From Pseudorasbora parva (taxonomy: Eukaryota; Chordata; Actinopteri; Cypriniformes; Gobionidae), in contig NC_090188.1 in the NCBI RefSeq assembly GCF_024679245.1, positions 37,664,992 through 37,728,991 on the forward strand: DNA of 64,000 nucleotides, read 5' to 3'. Positions 23,561-36,082 of this stretch are shown in pieces. Made by a program: the position numbers and the translations under genes. The number at the start of each line of letters is the position of its first letter. The first letter of the stretch is position 1. Below the pieces are notes generated by a model. It was not told where the DNA came from, searched no databases, and was given only the letters and a program-made list of their open reading frames with translations.

Positions 23561-24757
23561 AAATGTATTTTGAATGTAGCTTCCCAAAGGCGGCAGGTCA
23601 TCAACTGCTGACTTCAAATCTGCGTCCGCGCTTTGGCTGGTGCTGAACCAGAGACAGACTTTCATCAGATCAACTTCTTTGTTGCTCCTGGAACAACATT
23701 CAATCAGATTTGAGGAACAAATTTAGTTTATGTCAAGATTAGGCTTACAAACGAGGTTAGGTGCTTTTACATCAGTGTTATTCATCTATCATTCCCCTCT
23801 GATTTTAGGGATAAATTATGGGTAGGTTTATGTATAGGGGGTAGGGATATGGATAGGATCAAATCTTCGGATAGGAATGTTGAATGTGAATGTTGAACAA
23901 CCAGGATACAAAATATGTCGACTTAGGAACGCATGTAACTCAGCAAAATCAGGACGTGCACGTGTTGCTATAGAAAATAATAATACATAAAAATGAGAGG
24001 TGACCCACCCATTCACTTAACTCAGTATAAATAAGCTAATAAAACTAAAAGCTATGTGTATGTTACACTAATAATAGATCTGAATGTAAATCAATTATTT
24101 GGTGCTCCTACTCCTACTCCTACAATATCATTATTATTATAATGTTTTAATTATTTTTTATTTTACTTAAGTGATTAAAGTCATCTCTAGGCTGGATGTG
24201 CATAACAGTTACATAATTTCATTAGATTTAATTACATTAGACATGATGAAGTAATTTCAAATAGTAGCCTATTACTGTAATGCATGGAACAAGAAATAAT
24301 TATTAATTAACACATAATGACAGATGTGAATTAGTCATTGCTACCTTTTGATTGTTCCTTTATTTATTTTTTTGCATAACCTTCAAATGCAATTAGAGCA
24401 GTCGACTCCACAACTAAACTATGCCAAATGTGCACATTTATAAGCTTGGATAAGTTGGCATAAAAAGTTATCAAAGGTGAAGTGTTTCATTTCTGCGCAC
24501 CACTAGCAGCACCAAAAGAATTGCAAACTTGCGTTAGCTATTATAGCACTGGTGTGAGTTTAGGATGGGACAGATTGCTTCAATGACCAATGGAAGATTT
24601 AAAGAGTGTTCACATGTATGTCAATCATTATAAACATTAACGATCATATTTTAATACATCCCATACATTTAGCTGTAGCTGTATTTTGCCACCTGTACAA
24701 AAATTACTCGATTCTACAATGTTAAGTGAGTGGGAAAAATCGTGCGCGCGAGTGTGG

Positions 24758-24889
<132 letters not shown>

Positions 24890-25027
24890 AATGTAACGAA
24901 GTTTAATGTTGTATGTGAACTGTGTTTTAGAGGGAGAGAGAAGAAGGTGTTCAGAGAGTAGTATGTTGGATGTTAAGCTGATATTTGAAGTTTTTGGCCA
25001 CTGAAGATGAGCGAAATCCCCTGATCA

Positions 25028-26301
25028 GTGGTAAACAAGATGGACAGGCTGGCAAACTCATTTATCAGGAAGTGGCTGGGTCTACCAAGATGCTTCTCAG
25101 AGGTAGGCCTTTTCGGGAGGAACACGCTGCAACTACCACTGCGATCCATCATCGTGGGATACAAGCAAGAGAAGGCTCAGCTGGTGCTGGAGCTGAGGGA
25201 AACCACTGACCAGCTGGTGAGAGCAGCAGGCACCCAGATAAGAATGGGAAGAAAGTGGAAAGCCCAAGAAGAGGTCGACATGGCAATCGGCAGGCTGAAG
25301 CACCGCGAGGTGGTCGGCAGAGTCCAGGAGGGTCGGGCAGGCCTTGGGAGGGGCGATATTCCCTTGTTCTGGTCAAAGGCTTCCAAAAAAGACCAAAAGC
25401 CATGGTGGTGGCGGAAGTGGCAAGAGCTGAGCACGAACGCCTTAACATCAAGGCTCAGCAGGGTCAGCAAGGACGTTGGACGGCATGGGAAGGTCTCGTT
25501 GACAGGTCCATGTCATGGTCCGACCTAGGGAAGATCCCCCAAGCTAGGCTCAGCTTCCTGATCAGAGCAACCTATGATACCTTGCCTTGTCCCCGAAACC
25601 TCCACCAATGGTTTGGTGCCAAAGAGACCTGTTCCCTTTGTAACACCAGCAACACAAGCCTCCAGCACATTCTGTCGGGCTGCACGACAGCATTGTCCCA
25701 AGGCCGCTACAGGTGGCGACATGACCAAGTACTGAAGAAGCTGGCAGAGGTGGTAGAGTCATGCAGAAAGGAGGCAAACAGCAGACCTTCCACTCATGGA
25801 CGACATTCCATCCAGTTCGCAAGGGCTGGAGAGAGTGCCAGACCCTCCCGCCAGAGAGATATAGCAAGGCTCCTCTCACCGGGAAGTGAGTGGACCATGA
25901 GGGTCGACTTGGGAAAGCAGCTCCAGTTCCCCAGGGAGATAGTGGAAACATCCCTGCGGCCAGACCTCGTCATGTGGTCAGAAGCTTGCAAGACCGTCTT
26001 CCTGGTGGAACTCACTGTACCATGGGAGGGAGGTGTGGAGGCTGCATATGAGCGGAAGCGAGCCAAGTACTCTGATCTGGCGACAGAGTGCAGGGAGGCG
26101 GGCTGGAAAGCCGTTATCTGCCCTGTGGAAGTGGGGTGTAGGGGCTTTGTAGGTTCCTCATCCGCTCGCCTACTCCATGACATGGGATGCACAGGAGCGA
26201 GACATCGGAAAGCCATGAAAGAGTTGGCAGAGGAGGCGGAGAAAGGCAGCTTCTGGCTGTGGCTAAGGAGGAAGGAGAAGGGTTGGGGGGCAAACATCTA
26301 G
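25028..26301 (+). pseudogene. R2-superclade LINE, C-terminal part with zinc knuckle and restriction-like endonuclease
   Basis: Such elements encode one protein with RT, a CCHC knuckle and a restriction-like (PD-(D/E)XK) nuclease. This copy starts after the RT. Frame 1 (25028 to ~25385) has FIRKWLGLPRCFSEVGLFGR and REVVGRVQEGRAGLG. A single frameshift at about 25385-25395 leads to frame 2 (to the stop at 26299-26301). Frame 2 has LSFLIRATYDTLPCPRNLHQ, the knuckle CSLCNTSNTSLQHILSGC, GRYRWRHDQVLKKLAEVVES, and the nuclease core RPDLVMWSEACKTVFLVELT followed by VPWE and AYERKRAKY, then PVEVGCRGFVGSS. The P-D, E-L-T and K residues are intact. It ends WLWLRRKEKGW. A 3' UTR follows to about 26520. 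Whether it is R2, NeSL or Hero type cannot be fixed without the N-terminus. Confidence 0.85.
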
Positions 26302-26754
26302 GGCATCAGCAGGGGGTGGCAGGGAGAGATCCCTGCCATCGCTCCGCCACGACGAGACGTACTGGGGTTAAAGGAGCGAAATGTCGATGAGTGGTGGTCC
26401 CCAGCTGATGACCCGTTCAGGCTCACGGAAGTGTTCAGTGTGGTGTCAGGGCACACCAGTTCAAAAGGCACTGGAGGAGGTGCGTCAGGCAGTAATGTCC
26501 AGCAGGAAAACCAACACCTGTATCTTGATATGCTTTATGGACTCAATGTTGAAAATTTAAATTGTTTCAAACTGTTGGCAGAATTGAAAAATAAATAATT
26601 TTCTGAAGTTACAATTTTGTTTGATTATATAATGTATTTTACTAAACATGAGTATTTACAATGCAAATCCAAATTATTGTAATTTACTGACAGTTACTTA
26701 TATATTTTCTTTTCACTTTATGAAGATCAGATTCTGCAGGTAAAATTACAAAAA

Positions 26755-26945
26755 TAAGGTGACTTGACTTGGACTTAACCTACTATAGAACTTGACTTGA
26801 CTTCACATACCCGTGACTCGACTTGACCTACTACAGGACTTGACTTGACTTGCATAAGAAAAAAATACTCGGGACTTACTTGAGACTTGAAGGTTAAGAC
26901 TTGAGACTTACTTGAGAATTGCACATGTGTGACTTGGTCCCATCT
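26755..26945. repeat. GACTTGACTTG-rich dispersed repeat
   Basis: Degenerate tandem GACTTGACTTG and GAGACTTACTTGAGACTTG units ending GACTTGGTCCCATCTCTG, a common cyprinid repeat end. No coding capacity. Confidence 0.5.
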
Positions 26946-27422
26946 CTGCTAATTGAAATAAATACTAACATCCATCCATCAGCATGCCAACTTTGAGCAA
27001 GAGTGAAAAACAGCTGGCTCTGCAGAAAGGAAGGTTTTAGTGTCTAGGCTGTGTAAGGCCAGAGTTTGTGTGCAGGGCAAACTCAATCGCTGTTCATTTC
27101 TAATGAATGGCCCTGGAGAAACGGCTGCAGCAATGATTTCTTAGCCAGACACTTCAGCACAAGGCCTTGCCACTGTGATGAATGTGCCAACAGTTTTCAT
27201 TTTTCATTTTTCTGTGACGGTAACTTATTTAGCTGTCTATTTATTTTTGATGTTGTTCAAATCACAGACATGATTGTTGAATCTTTTCTCTGCAGTATAC
27301 CGAGGCTGGTTAAGCCAAAACAATGCATTGTTGTCTGTCATTATAGAACAGATGTATTGCAGAACATTCTAGTAGAGTTCATGGCTCTGTTACCTATTGA
27401 GCTGCCTACACTGGGCAAGACT
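26946..27422. other. Gene-free stretch
   Basis: The 142-codon ORF from 27066 runs into the MITE at 27423, and no domain was recognised in it. Confidence 0.4.
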
Positions 27423-28215
27423 TTAAAGGGGTACTTCAGCACTGGGAAGATGAATCTATATTTAAACTGGGTCATCAATGTAGTAGAAATGTGAAATTAT
27501 TTTTGAATTTGGTGCTTTCTAGACTGAGAAAAGACAGAAAATGTATTTTTGTCTCACTGGGATGAAAGACTACAATTCCTAGAATGCTTCGCTGCCCTAC
27601 GAGGCCACTCCCAAAGCCACCGCTACTGAATCACTTTTACTTTCCCACCACAGTGTTCATCTTCATAAAATCAGTTCAGTTAGAGAACAGACACTACAAT
27701 TAAAAACTGAACGTGTATGTTCAATATGTGATTTAGCCACTGAGGAAGTCTCACAGCTCAAAACGCTGCAGAAGTCAGATATATTGACAGTCATGGATGA
27801 GCTCGTGATGAGAGCTGAGTTAAACTCGTCCGCGGCATAGATTCACAGCGCGTGTTCAGTCTGCTGCGTTTTCATGCCTTTGAAAGCTTAACTTTCATAG
27901 GAATTTTTTTGAGAAGTTGAAAGACTTACTTTGCTCTGTTGGCCGCACCGTTTAAAAACGAATGCCTGAGGCTGTAGCTGCGAGCTGAGCTGCGAGTGTG
28001 ATCTCCATCCCCCACGCACGAGTTGAAAACATGCAGAAATGGCTCCCTCTGCTGGCTGTAGTCTTTATCCTCTGGCCAACAATTCCTCCGATGGTGCAAA
28101 TTGACAATATTTGCATGATGGGAGGAATTTTTCCAGAAATAAAATACATAAATCTCTTTTCTCAGGGGGATATGAGGGGGGAAAGCACAATCATTTGAAT
28201 ATACTTTTAGTATAC
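27423..28215 (+). mobile_element. TTAA-type MITE, right end degraded
   Basis: The left end TTAAAGGGGTACTTCAGC (TTAA 27423-27426) and the next ~330 bp match the complete copy at 35659-36082. The centre is longer here, and the right terminus could not be found; similarity fades around CATTTGAATATACTT (28192). Confidence 0.65.
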
Positions 28216-29564
28216 AGTGTAGTGCACCATGTAACTACACATCACAACATGTAAATAGGAAAATGTTGGTGTTATTTTGTCATTTATTGAGCAGTAGGCT
28301 AGTTGGGCCCGTTTACCTTCAGTCTTTGTGCTAAGCTAGGCTAGCGGTGGGTGCGTCAGACAGAGTTATGACACACACAGAGATGAGAACGGTGTGTGTA
28401 GACTTATCTAACTCTGGGGGATTCGGTAAATAAGCAACAAGTCCCAAAAGGTACTTGCAAACACGTTCGTATAATGGTGGCTGGACAAGGAGTGCAGCAG
28501 AAGGAACAATTTAAATAGTCAACACAAACAAGGAGTATTAATACACACTGCTGAAACATATGAACTAATAATGATGCTAAGCAAGGAGACAGATGAGTGG
28601 CACATGAAGAAACACGTCATGAAAACAAACTCGAAGTCCATGAACTAAACAAAACATAATAGTGACAAGTGCACTTTTAACAGTAAATTACACATACTTA
28701 GATGCTGCAAACCTAATCCTAACCCGAAGTACACGTTAATTAATATTACTCAGTACTTAAGTAACAGTGACACCTTAAAATAAATTGTGACCCAATATTC
28801 CAAATAAATCTTGGCTATATGATAGACATCATAGCTATATACTTTAAATTGTATGTGTCCTGTTATTTCTAGAGCAGACAATGTGGTAAAGAACGTCCTG
28901 GAATCTGTGCTCTGGGGAAGGTCCATATATTTGACCAGCTTCATTGATATGCCCCTCACATAAACCAAGGAGAACATGACTTATTTTCTCCAGTAATACC
29001 CTCAGGTGAAATCTGTGTTTTTCCAATGTTCAGGTGCTCATTTTGAAAAATAAATTCATTGTGGCATTGGACAGTCTTATTAGGCCACAAGTGATTTCAA
29101 TCTGTGAATTATAAGTCCATAGTGTTTACAAATCTGCATCCACCCCAAGGCATGGCCCACAACAGGTATTATGTTGCAACCTAATTATTTGGGTTGTGGT
29201 GGAAGAGAGATTTAACTAAACCCCATAAATACACATACAAACCTCTAACATTATTAAAGCTCTTGAGATCACATCTCAGCAAATGATCGTAAACATGGAA
29301 CAACTGTGCATTAGGCTAATTGCTCTCTTACGCCCAGATGCCATTTAACCCTTTTAGCAGAATAGTAAGAGTAGCAGTACAAATGCAGTGGATTGTGCTT
29401 CGAGGGGAGCACCGTGTTTTTACAGGAACAACATTTGTCGTTTCACTTCGAATGATGGATGAAAAACACAGGAAGGTGCGGACAAAATGTGCAAAAACAT
29501 CCATCTGTACCCTTTAACATCAGTCTGAAATTGTGCCTTATCTACCTCTGAAAGTCTCTTACGC
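28216..29564. other. Gene-free stretch
   Basis: No exon, RNA gene or element recognised on either strand. Confidence 0.45.
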
Positions 29565-29800
29565 TCATCAAGGCTGCATTTATGCAATTAAAACATTAAA
29601 AACACTAATACTGTCAATACTAAAATGCTATCACAATGTGAAATAACTGTTTTCTTTTTGAATATATTTTCAAATGCATTGTCTTTTTGTGATGCAAAGT
29701 TGAATTAATTCCAGTCTTTAGTGTCACACGATCCTTCAGAAATCATTCGAATATGCTGAAACATTTCTTATTTTTATCAGTTTGGGGTAAGAAAAAACTA
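29565..29800 (+). repeat. Dispersed teleost repeat, SINE-like, 5' half
   Basis: AAGGCTGCATTTAT, TGAAATAACTGTTTTCTTTT, CCAGTCTTTAGTGTCACACG and ATCCTTCAGAAATCATTC occur in the order of a very common teleost repeat. The matching 3' half is at 44367-44600. Confidence 0.6.
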
Positions 29801-31416
29801 CCAAAGAAAAATCTAAGTGATCAAAAATAACAAAAAAAACATTCATAATGTTACAAAAGACTTTTTAAAACATTTCACTGTCACTACAGAGCATTTTAAT
29901 ACTTCCCTTCTGACATTTAATGCACTTAGAATCAATTATTTGAAGCAGATTTTATACCAGATGCTGAACTGGTCATTGGCAGTGTTGCACATAGTCGTAA
30001 TTACGTTTACTTGAGTTATAAGCCTGTATGCTTTCCTCCTCCGCTGGTGGAAAACGGCAGATGTAAACTTCCCAATGAATGACTCACATCGTAGTAACAT
30101 ATGATTTTGAGTCAGCCCTTCAAATGAATCAAGCAATAAATGCTCTTACAACTATGAACTAGGACCACAAAAACCCCATGTTTACCATGCAAAGACCACA
30201 CTGATTTATTGACTCTTTTACCTCCCAGTTTAAGGATTAATTCAATTACAAACACTGGCGTTGAATTATTACATAAACCCACCGACCCCCTTTAGCTCTC
30301 TCTCTCTTGTCTTTCAGTCCAAGGTTAGTAGTTAATGCTAAGATCTTTATTAACCCCATGAACCCCACTGTATCATATTTGTTACACAAATTCATGAGGC
30401 CTCTAAATTATCAACATGATCAAAACTGCTGAAAACCCGATGAACACAATTTACTCTCAAGTAAAATGCCTTATAGTGTAATTCTAAAAAATGTCCCCCT
30501 TCAGTTTGTGGTACTGTAAATGTGTCTTGTAAAATCCTTAATGATTTTAATAGGCCTACCATTTTATATTGTTAGTAATATTTCAAGATGATGTTTATTT
30601 GTTAATCTCTCATCATTATTGTATTACAAAGCATATGTTTTATGTCATGCTTCATGGGGTTAATCTAGACGGGCATCCTGTTCAGACAACATGACTCTTC
30701 CCTTTATTAGGTAGCAGTGTTTCACAAGCTGACTACTTTTGTTTATACCAACTATATACAATTTGAGATCATAACCTCAGGCATCCTAATCTGCATGTAA
30801 AATGCATGAATCAGCTCAGCTAATATCTCTGGCAAACTGTGGAGATACATCTTCTTTTATGAAATATGCACAGGGGATTCGTTTTTCAGCCAGCCCATGG
30901 GAAATGTGAAATGAAAACATCAGGATAGACAACAGGTTAGGTCTAGTTGTCTACCTTTAAAGGACGAGTTTACTAGAAATGATTTGAATCAACCTCAAAT
31001 TGTGTTTTCTATTACAATATTTGACTATAGACCATCTGCTGAGGCTGAAAGTGGTTGTTTTGCTCATTATTTTTTCAATGAAAACACTGATAATACAAAA
31101 AAAAGTAACTTTTATCCATATCTTAAGTTAAATTTAATATAACAATCATAACATAATCTTAAATATAACCTTACTTTAACATAAATGGACAGTTGTATTA
31201 ACATAACTGTTTTTTTGCCATTCCAATCCGATGTCAATAATCAGAACCAAAAATTATAAAATGTTGTCCACAATGTCAAATGAGGTTCTGATGGGTCGTT
31301 TCTTGTTGTCAAGGAACTATTACTAATACATAACAGAATTAATGTTAGGTAGGTTTGCATTGTCGGAGCAAATGCAGTGTGCAATTGGGTTTTATTGGCG
31401 TTTCGTGAACACATTT
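29801..31416. other. Gene-free AT-rich stretch
   Basis: Nothing recognised apart from short CT and AT tracts. Confidence 0.45.
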
Positions 31417-31848
31417 GTGACGCTGGACCACAAAACCAATCATAAGGTTCCATTTTTGGGGATAGATTTTTAGGGATTTATACATAATACATTATACATT
31501 TATACATAATCTAAAAGCTGTATAAATAAGCTTTGCTTTGGGGTATGGTTAGTTAGGATAGGACAATATTTGGCTGAGATACAACTATTTGAAAATCTGG
31601 AATTTGAGGGTGCAAAAAAATATTGATTAAGTTGTCCAAATTAAGTTGTTATTAAGAATACATTTTGTATATTTACGATGGGCAAGTTACAAAATATATA
31701 TATATATGGGACATGATCTTTACTTAATATCCTTAATGATTTTTGCCATAAAAGAAAAATTGATAATTTTGACCCATACAATGTGTTGCTGTTTCCTTAT
31801 GTCACAAATAAACCCCGTGCGACTTATGGTTTTGTGCTCCAGGGTCAC
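31417..31848. mobile_element. DNA transposon with GTGACSCTGGACCACAAAACC ends
   Basis: The left end GTGACGCTGGACCACAAAAC and the inverse of the right end (GTGACCCTGGAGCACAAAAC) differ at two positions in 20. The interior GGATAGGACAATATTTGGCT matches a family common in fish. ATTT flanks both ends, possibly a 4-bp target duplication. No transposase. Confidence 0.75.
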
Positions 31849-31852
31849 ATTT

Positions 31853-32639
31853 GTGAATGAGGGCTGATAGTTTAATACACAGCATGAACTTCTAAAATAT
31901 GCACTTCTCGATTAATATTTGGAAAATTAGACAACATTTTGTCGGTCTGTGAACCTTCACTTTTTATAACACTTCATTATAAAGACAAAAGGCATTAGCA
32001 TAACATTAAAAGACATTGTCCAAATCAGATGAACACACCGGCACCATGTTTGAATGAAAAGACCACATTTAATTAGCATGAGCTTGCTGGCAAGAGGTGT
32101 TTCCCAAAGTATGGGAGAAAATTTGACAGCGGAGGCATTTACAGCTTTATAGACTGGCATGTATAAACTGAAAGCCTTAGGATTTAATTACAGAGTAGAT
32201 AATAGTGAATGTTACAGCCCCACAAGAATGACTTCACCCATACATTCTGGGAAAAAAAGTCCACACGCAGGCTTGAGCAACCCATCTATATGGCTTTATG
32301 TTCATTGTTTCTGTAATATCAAAAGAGAAAATGCCCCTTCGTGTGTCACAATTCTTAAGAAAGCACTGTGGCACTTCAAATAGATGCTTCACGTAATCCA
32401 AAAAACATTCAAGAAAAGTCATTGATTGTTCAGATTCTAGTTCAGATCTTCTTCTGATCTTTTGACAGGTTAGATATGTATACCAAATATTGTGTTTGTT
32501 ACAAACCAATATTAAAGTCAAGATGAAATGCTGTTCACAGCCCATTTTATTTCTATAATCTGATTTCCGAGTGAAACAATATCCAGCAAGTGAGTAGGGT
32601 TGCACCAGCCGTTTGTAAGATCTTGGAATGTAAAGTCAA
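31853..32639. other. Gene-free stretch
   Basis: No exon or element recognised. Confidence 0.45.
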
Positions 32640-32671
32640 CACTAGAGGCTAAGAAACGTCGTAGGACATTG

Positions 32672-32880
32672 TGTCGATTTACTGACACTAGGGGTTGCAC
32701 TTGGGAGCCCCAAACACCCCTGACACTTCAGAATTGGTGAGTGGAGTTTGCATGTCTGGACACAGGGGTATAAAAGGAGATGGCTTGCTCCACTCATTTA
32801 GGTTTGTGCTGAGGAGCCAAGACAGCATCATGGCCGTTTCAGCAGGTTGTTCAGTGCAGGTAGAACAGAGTTTACAATAG
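32672..32880 (+). repeat. DIRS terminal repeat with TATA-like box
   Basis: CACTAGGGGTTGCACTTGGG, CCCCAAACACCCCTGACAC, GGGGTATAAAAGGAGATGGC and CTCCACTCATTTAGGTTTGTG are in the order of a fish DIRS terminal repeat. TATAAAAG is at about 32771. A likely internal complementary region remnant follows near 32890-32935 (GTCACCCACTCGACATTGTT). Confidence 0.6.
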
Positions 32881-33032
32881 TAACTAAGACATTCCCTATC
32901 TGTCACCCACTCGACATTGTTTCATGACACTCGTACCTAAGCTAAACACCACAACTAGCTGAACAGTTACAAGGTTTGGCTGTGCAATATTGGACGACTG
33001 CCCTAGCAAAAGTGCACTCAGGCCACATCACA

Positions 33033-33405
33033 CACTGCAAAAAATGCTTTTTTTACTTAGTAAATTTGTCTTGTTTCTAATCCAAACATCTACAAATTCT
33101 TAAAACAAGAAGTGTTTACTAGACAAGCAAAAGTAATTGTCTTGTTTTTGGGGGGAAAGAACTCAAAATTAAGAGAGTTTTTGCTTAAGAAAAATAATCT
33201 TAAAACAACATTATTTTACTTACCCCACTGACAGATTATTTCGCTTATTTTAAGCAAAAACTCTCTTAATTTTGAGTTAGTTTTTCCCAAAACAAGACAA
33301 TCATTTTTGCTTGTCTTGTAAATGTTTCTTAATGTAAGAATTTTTAGATATTTAGACTAGAAACAAGACAAAAATACTCAGCAAGAAATGCATTTTTTTG
33401 CAGTG
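33033..33405. mobile_element. Palindromic MITE with CACTGCAAAAAATGC ends
   Basis: The left CACTGCAAAAAATGC pairs with the right GCATTTTTTTGCAGTG; the interior AAACTCTCTTAATTTTGAGT and ATAATCT blocks pair too, making the 373-bp element largely self-complementary. It is inserted in the DIRS remnant. Confidence 0.85.
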
Positions 33406-33529
33406 TAACCTCCCCAAGCCCTAGGTAAATTGCAGAAAGGGAAACTTTATTGGTAACTTTATATTACCAATAAAGAATCAGCACATGTGGAGCACTAAGC
33501 CCACATGAACAAAAAAAGCAAACATCACC

Positions 33530-33985
33530 TCAGAGAAGGGGAAGCGATACACCCAGCAGGTTGCCCGAAAAATACCTGTTCATACCCAGTAAAATTCAGG
33601 ATAAAACCAGCTCCACGCTGAGATTATAAAATCTTGTGAAAGTATTGGGTGTAGCCCACCATCGGTGCTCCACAGAAATCTGTCAGGGAAGCGTCATTGA
33701 CTAGAGCCCGGGGAAAGCAACACCCCTAGTGGAGTGTGCTCACATTCCAGGGGTACGGCATGCCCTGGGCTTGGTATGCCTAAGAAATGGCATCCATAAT
33801 CCATTGGGTGATCCTCTATTTGGAGACAGCCTTCCCTTTTATCTGTCCCTCGAAACAGGCTTAGAGCGTCTAAAGCGTGGTCCAAATCCAGTAAATGTGC
33901 AGGCCGTGCACTGGACACTACAGAGATAAGGCTGTGCCTGCCTCTAGCCCGAGAGAGCACTTGCAAGTTCACTAGCTAATAGATG
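33530..33985 (-). pseudogene. DIRS tyrosine recombinase fragment
   Basis: On the minus strand, broken frames read KGKAVSK, RITQWIMDAISYAYQAQGMP and PW, then degraded sequence where the HxxR motif (usual RAHSTR) should be, followed by FPRALVNDASLTDFCGAPMV, the region before the catalytic Tyr. Compare KGKPASKQTLSKWIVEAISL in the plus-strand DIRS element at 42120-42175. Stop codons and a damaged HxxR make it inactive. It directly abuts gag sequence at about 33985, so the RT and RNase H between them have been deleted. Confidence 0.7.
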
Positions 33986-34189
33986 GGCAGGACCTTGTTG
34001 TGCTGGGGAAGAATGTGTCTGATTGTCTCCATCTGCATCTTCACTGCTGATAACTGTTGTGAGAAGACCTCAACAATATTGTCAAAGAAGGCCCCCGGGA
34101 GATGGGAGTGTCAAGACAGCACACTTTCTCTGCATCTCGCATCGCTACAAGGTTTAGCCATAGATGGCACTCCTGGGTTGACATCGCCC

Positions 34190-34598
34190 GACTCACTATA
34201 CTGTGAAAGAGCACTGTCCTTCGGATGAGACGATAAACTGAGGTCCTGACTCCCTGTGGTCCTCAAAAATCCCATGGCACTTCTCGTAAAAGAGTAGGGG
34301 TGTAACCCCGGTGTCCTGGCTAAATTCCCTCCATTGGCCCTTACTAATCATGGCCTCCTATAATCCCCATCCACTGAATTGGCTCTATCCCCCTCTCACC
34401 TCTCCACCTATCGCTGGTGTGTGGTGAGCGCACTGGTGCCACTGTACTGTGGCTGCCGTCACATCATCCCAGTGGAGCGGCACACTGGTGGTGGTTGAGG
34501 AGAGACCCCTGACATGAGTGTAAAGCGCTTTGGGTGTATAGTAGTATAGTAGTATATATGAAAGCGCTATATAAATGCCTCATTCATTTATTCATTCA
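34190..34598 (+). mobile_element. 3' end of an L2-like LINE inserted in DIRS gag
   Basis: GATGAGACGATAAACTGAGG, TAGGGGTGTAACCCCGGTGT, TGGTGTGTGGTGAGCGCACT and the tail TGTAAAGCGCTTTGGGTG…AGCGCTATATAAATG with (ATTC)n are the familiar 3' end of a cyprinid LINE. DIRS gag sequence lies on both sides. Confidence 0.7.
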
Positions 34599-34697
34599 TC
34601 TCCAGCCTGACCTTTGTGGCTGAGCGCAGGTCCTGCATAAGCCTTGGGTCAGCACTGCCCTCCTGTAGTTCTTTCAATGCCTTGGCTTGATGGAACT

Positions 34698-35062
34698 GCA
34701 CTGCAAAAAATGTTTTTCTCACTTATGATATTTGTCTTGTTTCTAGTCAAAATATCAAAAAAATTCTTACGTTAAGAAACATTTAATAGACAAGTAAAAA
34801 TTATTGTCTTGTTTTAGGAAAAAATAACTCAAAACTAAAGAGTTTTTGCTTAAAATAAGATAAATAATCTGCCAGTGGGGCAAGAAAAATAATCTTGTTT
34901 TCTGTTTAAATTAAGATTATTTTGCTTACCTCATTGGCAGATTATTTATCTTATTTTAAGCAAAAACTCTCTTAATTTTTTAGTATTTTTTCCCCAAAAA
35001 AGACAATTACCTTGCTTGTCTAGTAAACACTTCTTATTTGAATTTTTTTAGATGTTTGGATT
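34698..35062. mobile_element. Second CACTGCAAAAAATG palindromic MITE, right end cut
   Basis: Same family as 33033-33405, but the last ~30 bp are missing at GATGTTTGGATT, where the LINE 3' UTR begins. Confidence 0.75.
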
Positions 35063-35450
35063 AATCATACACGGTGTGTTAATAGGCCAGAGGAGAACTG
35101 GCACCCCAACTGAGTCTGGTTTCTCCCAAGGTTTATTTTTTCTCCATTATGCCCTGATCGAGTTTTGTTTTTTTCAGTTGGGGACACTAAAAATATTATC
35201 CAAGTTATTCAACTAAATATACAAATAAAATTAATTAATTAGGTCTTATTTAATTCTATAAACTATAATACAGATCTGCCAACATTGTCGCTATATGATA
35301 GATTAAAATAAGCTGATAACATCACTGTTTTCTCCAGAACGACTGTACAGCCAAATCAAAGTTTGTTGCAATATTGTCCTGTTTGACACTGTGAAGCTGC
35401 TCTGAAACAATCGTCATTATAAAAGCGCTATATAAATAAACTTGGTTTCA
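35058..35450 (+). mobile_element. 3' UTR of the same LINE family as 17665-21180
   Basis: CACCCCAACTGAGTCTGGTT, CCAAGGTTTATTTTTTCTCC, TGTACAGCCAAATC and AGCGCTATATAAATAAACTT match the inverse of 17680-18080. Only the untranslated tail was inserted, a typical 5' truncation. Confidence 0.85.
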
Positions 35451-35658
35451 CACACTCAACCGGTGGGACCACCGAGTACCCCCTGGCCTGCCCGCCATTG
35501 AGTGTATTGATGGCGGAAGAACCTGCGAAGTGTGTTCTGGCGGTGAAAGGTGCCTTCCACGTTTTTGTGAGTTCCTGGTGCATTTCCAGGACTTGCACTG
35601 GGAGCCCAGAAACCAATTATCCAACCGCGAAAGCTCAGGACAGGGTGGAGGATTCCAC

Positions 35659-36082
35659 TTAAAGGGGTACTTCAGCGCTGGGAAGATGAATCTGTATTTA
35701 AACTGGGCCATTAATGTAGTAGAAATGTGTAATCATTTTTGAATGTGGTGCTTTCTAGACAGAAAAGACAAAATTTGTCTCATGGGGATGAAAGACAACA
35801 ATTCCCAGAATGCTTCGCTGCCATGTGAGGACACTCCCAAAGCCACCGCTACTGAATCACTTTCCCACCACAGCGTTCATCTTCATAAAATCAGTTCAGT
35901 TAGAGAACAGACACTACAATTAAAAACTGAACGTGTCTGTTCAATATAATGTGATTTAGCCGCTGAGGGAGTCTCACAGCACTAACGCTGCAGGAGTCAG
36001 ATTACACCGTGGGGCATTCAAATATACTTCAGGGTTTCTACTGATAGAAAGCCATATGCTAATCGCTGAAGTAACCCTTTAA
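35659..36082. mobile_element. TTAA MITE, complete
   Basis: TTAA at 35659-35662 and 36079-36082. The ends AAGGGGTACTTCAGCGCTGG and AATCGCTGAAGTAACCCTTT are inverse copies over ~17 bp with one added base. It interrupts DIRS gag (GATTCCAC | GGCCAACATGTGG). A second copy is at 27423. Confidence 0.85.

Noticed and set aside
25149..25951. Long minus-strand ORFs opposite the R2-like LINE
   Set aside because: Antisense shadows of the GC-rich LINE coding strand, with no motifs.
27066..27494. 142-codon ORF
   Set aside because: Runs into a TTAA MITE at its 3' end and has no domain; the MITE part is certainly not native coding.
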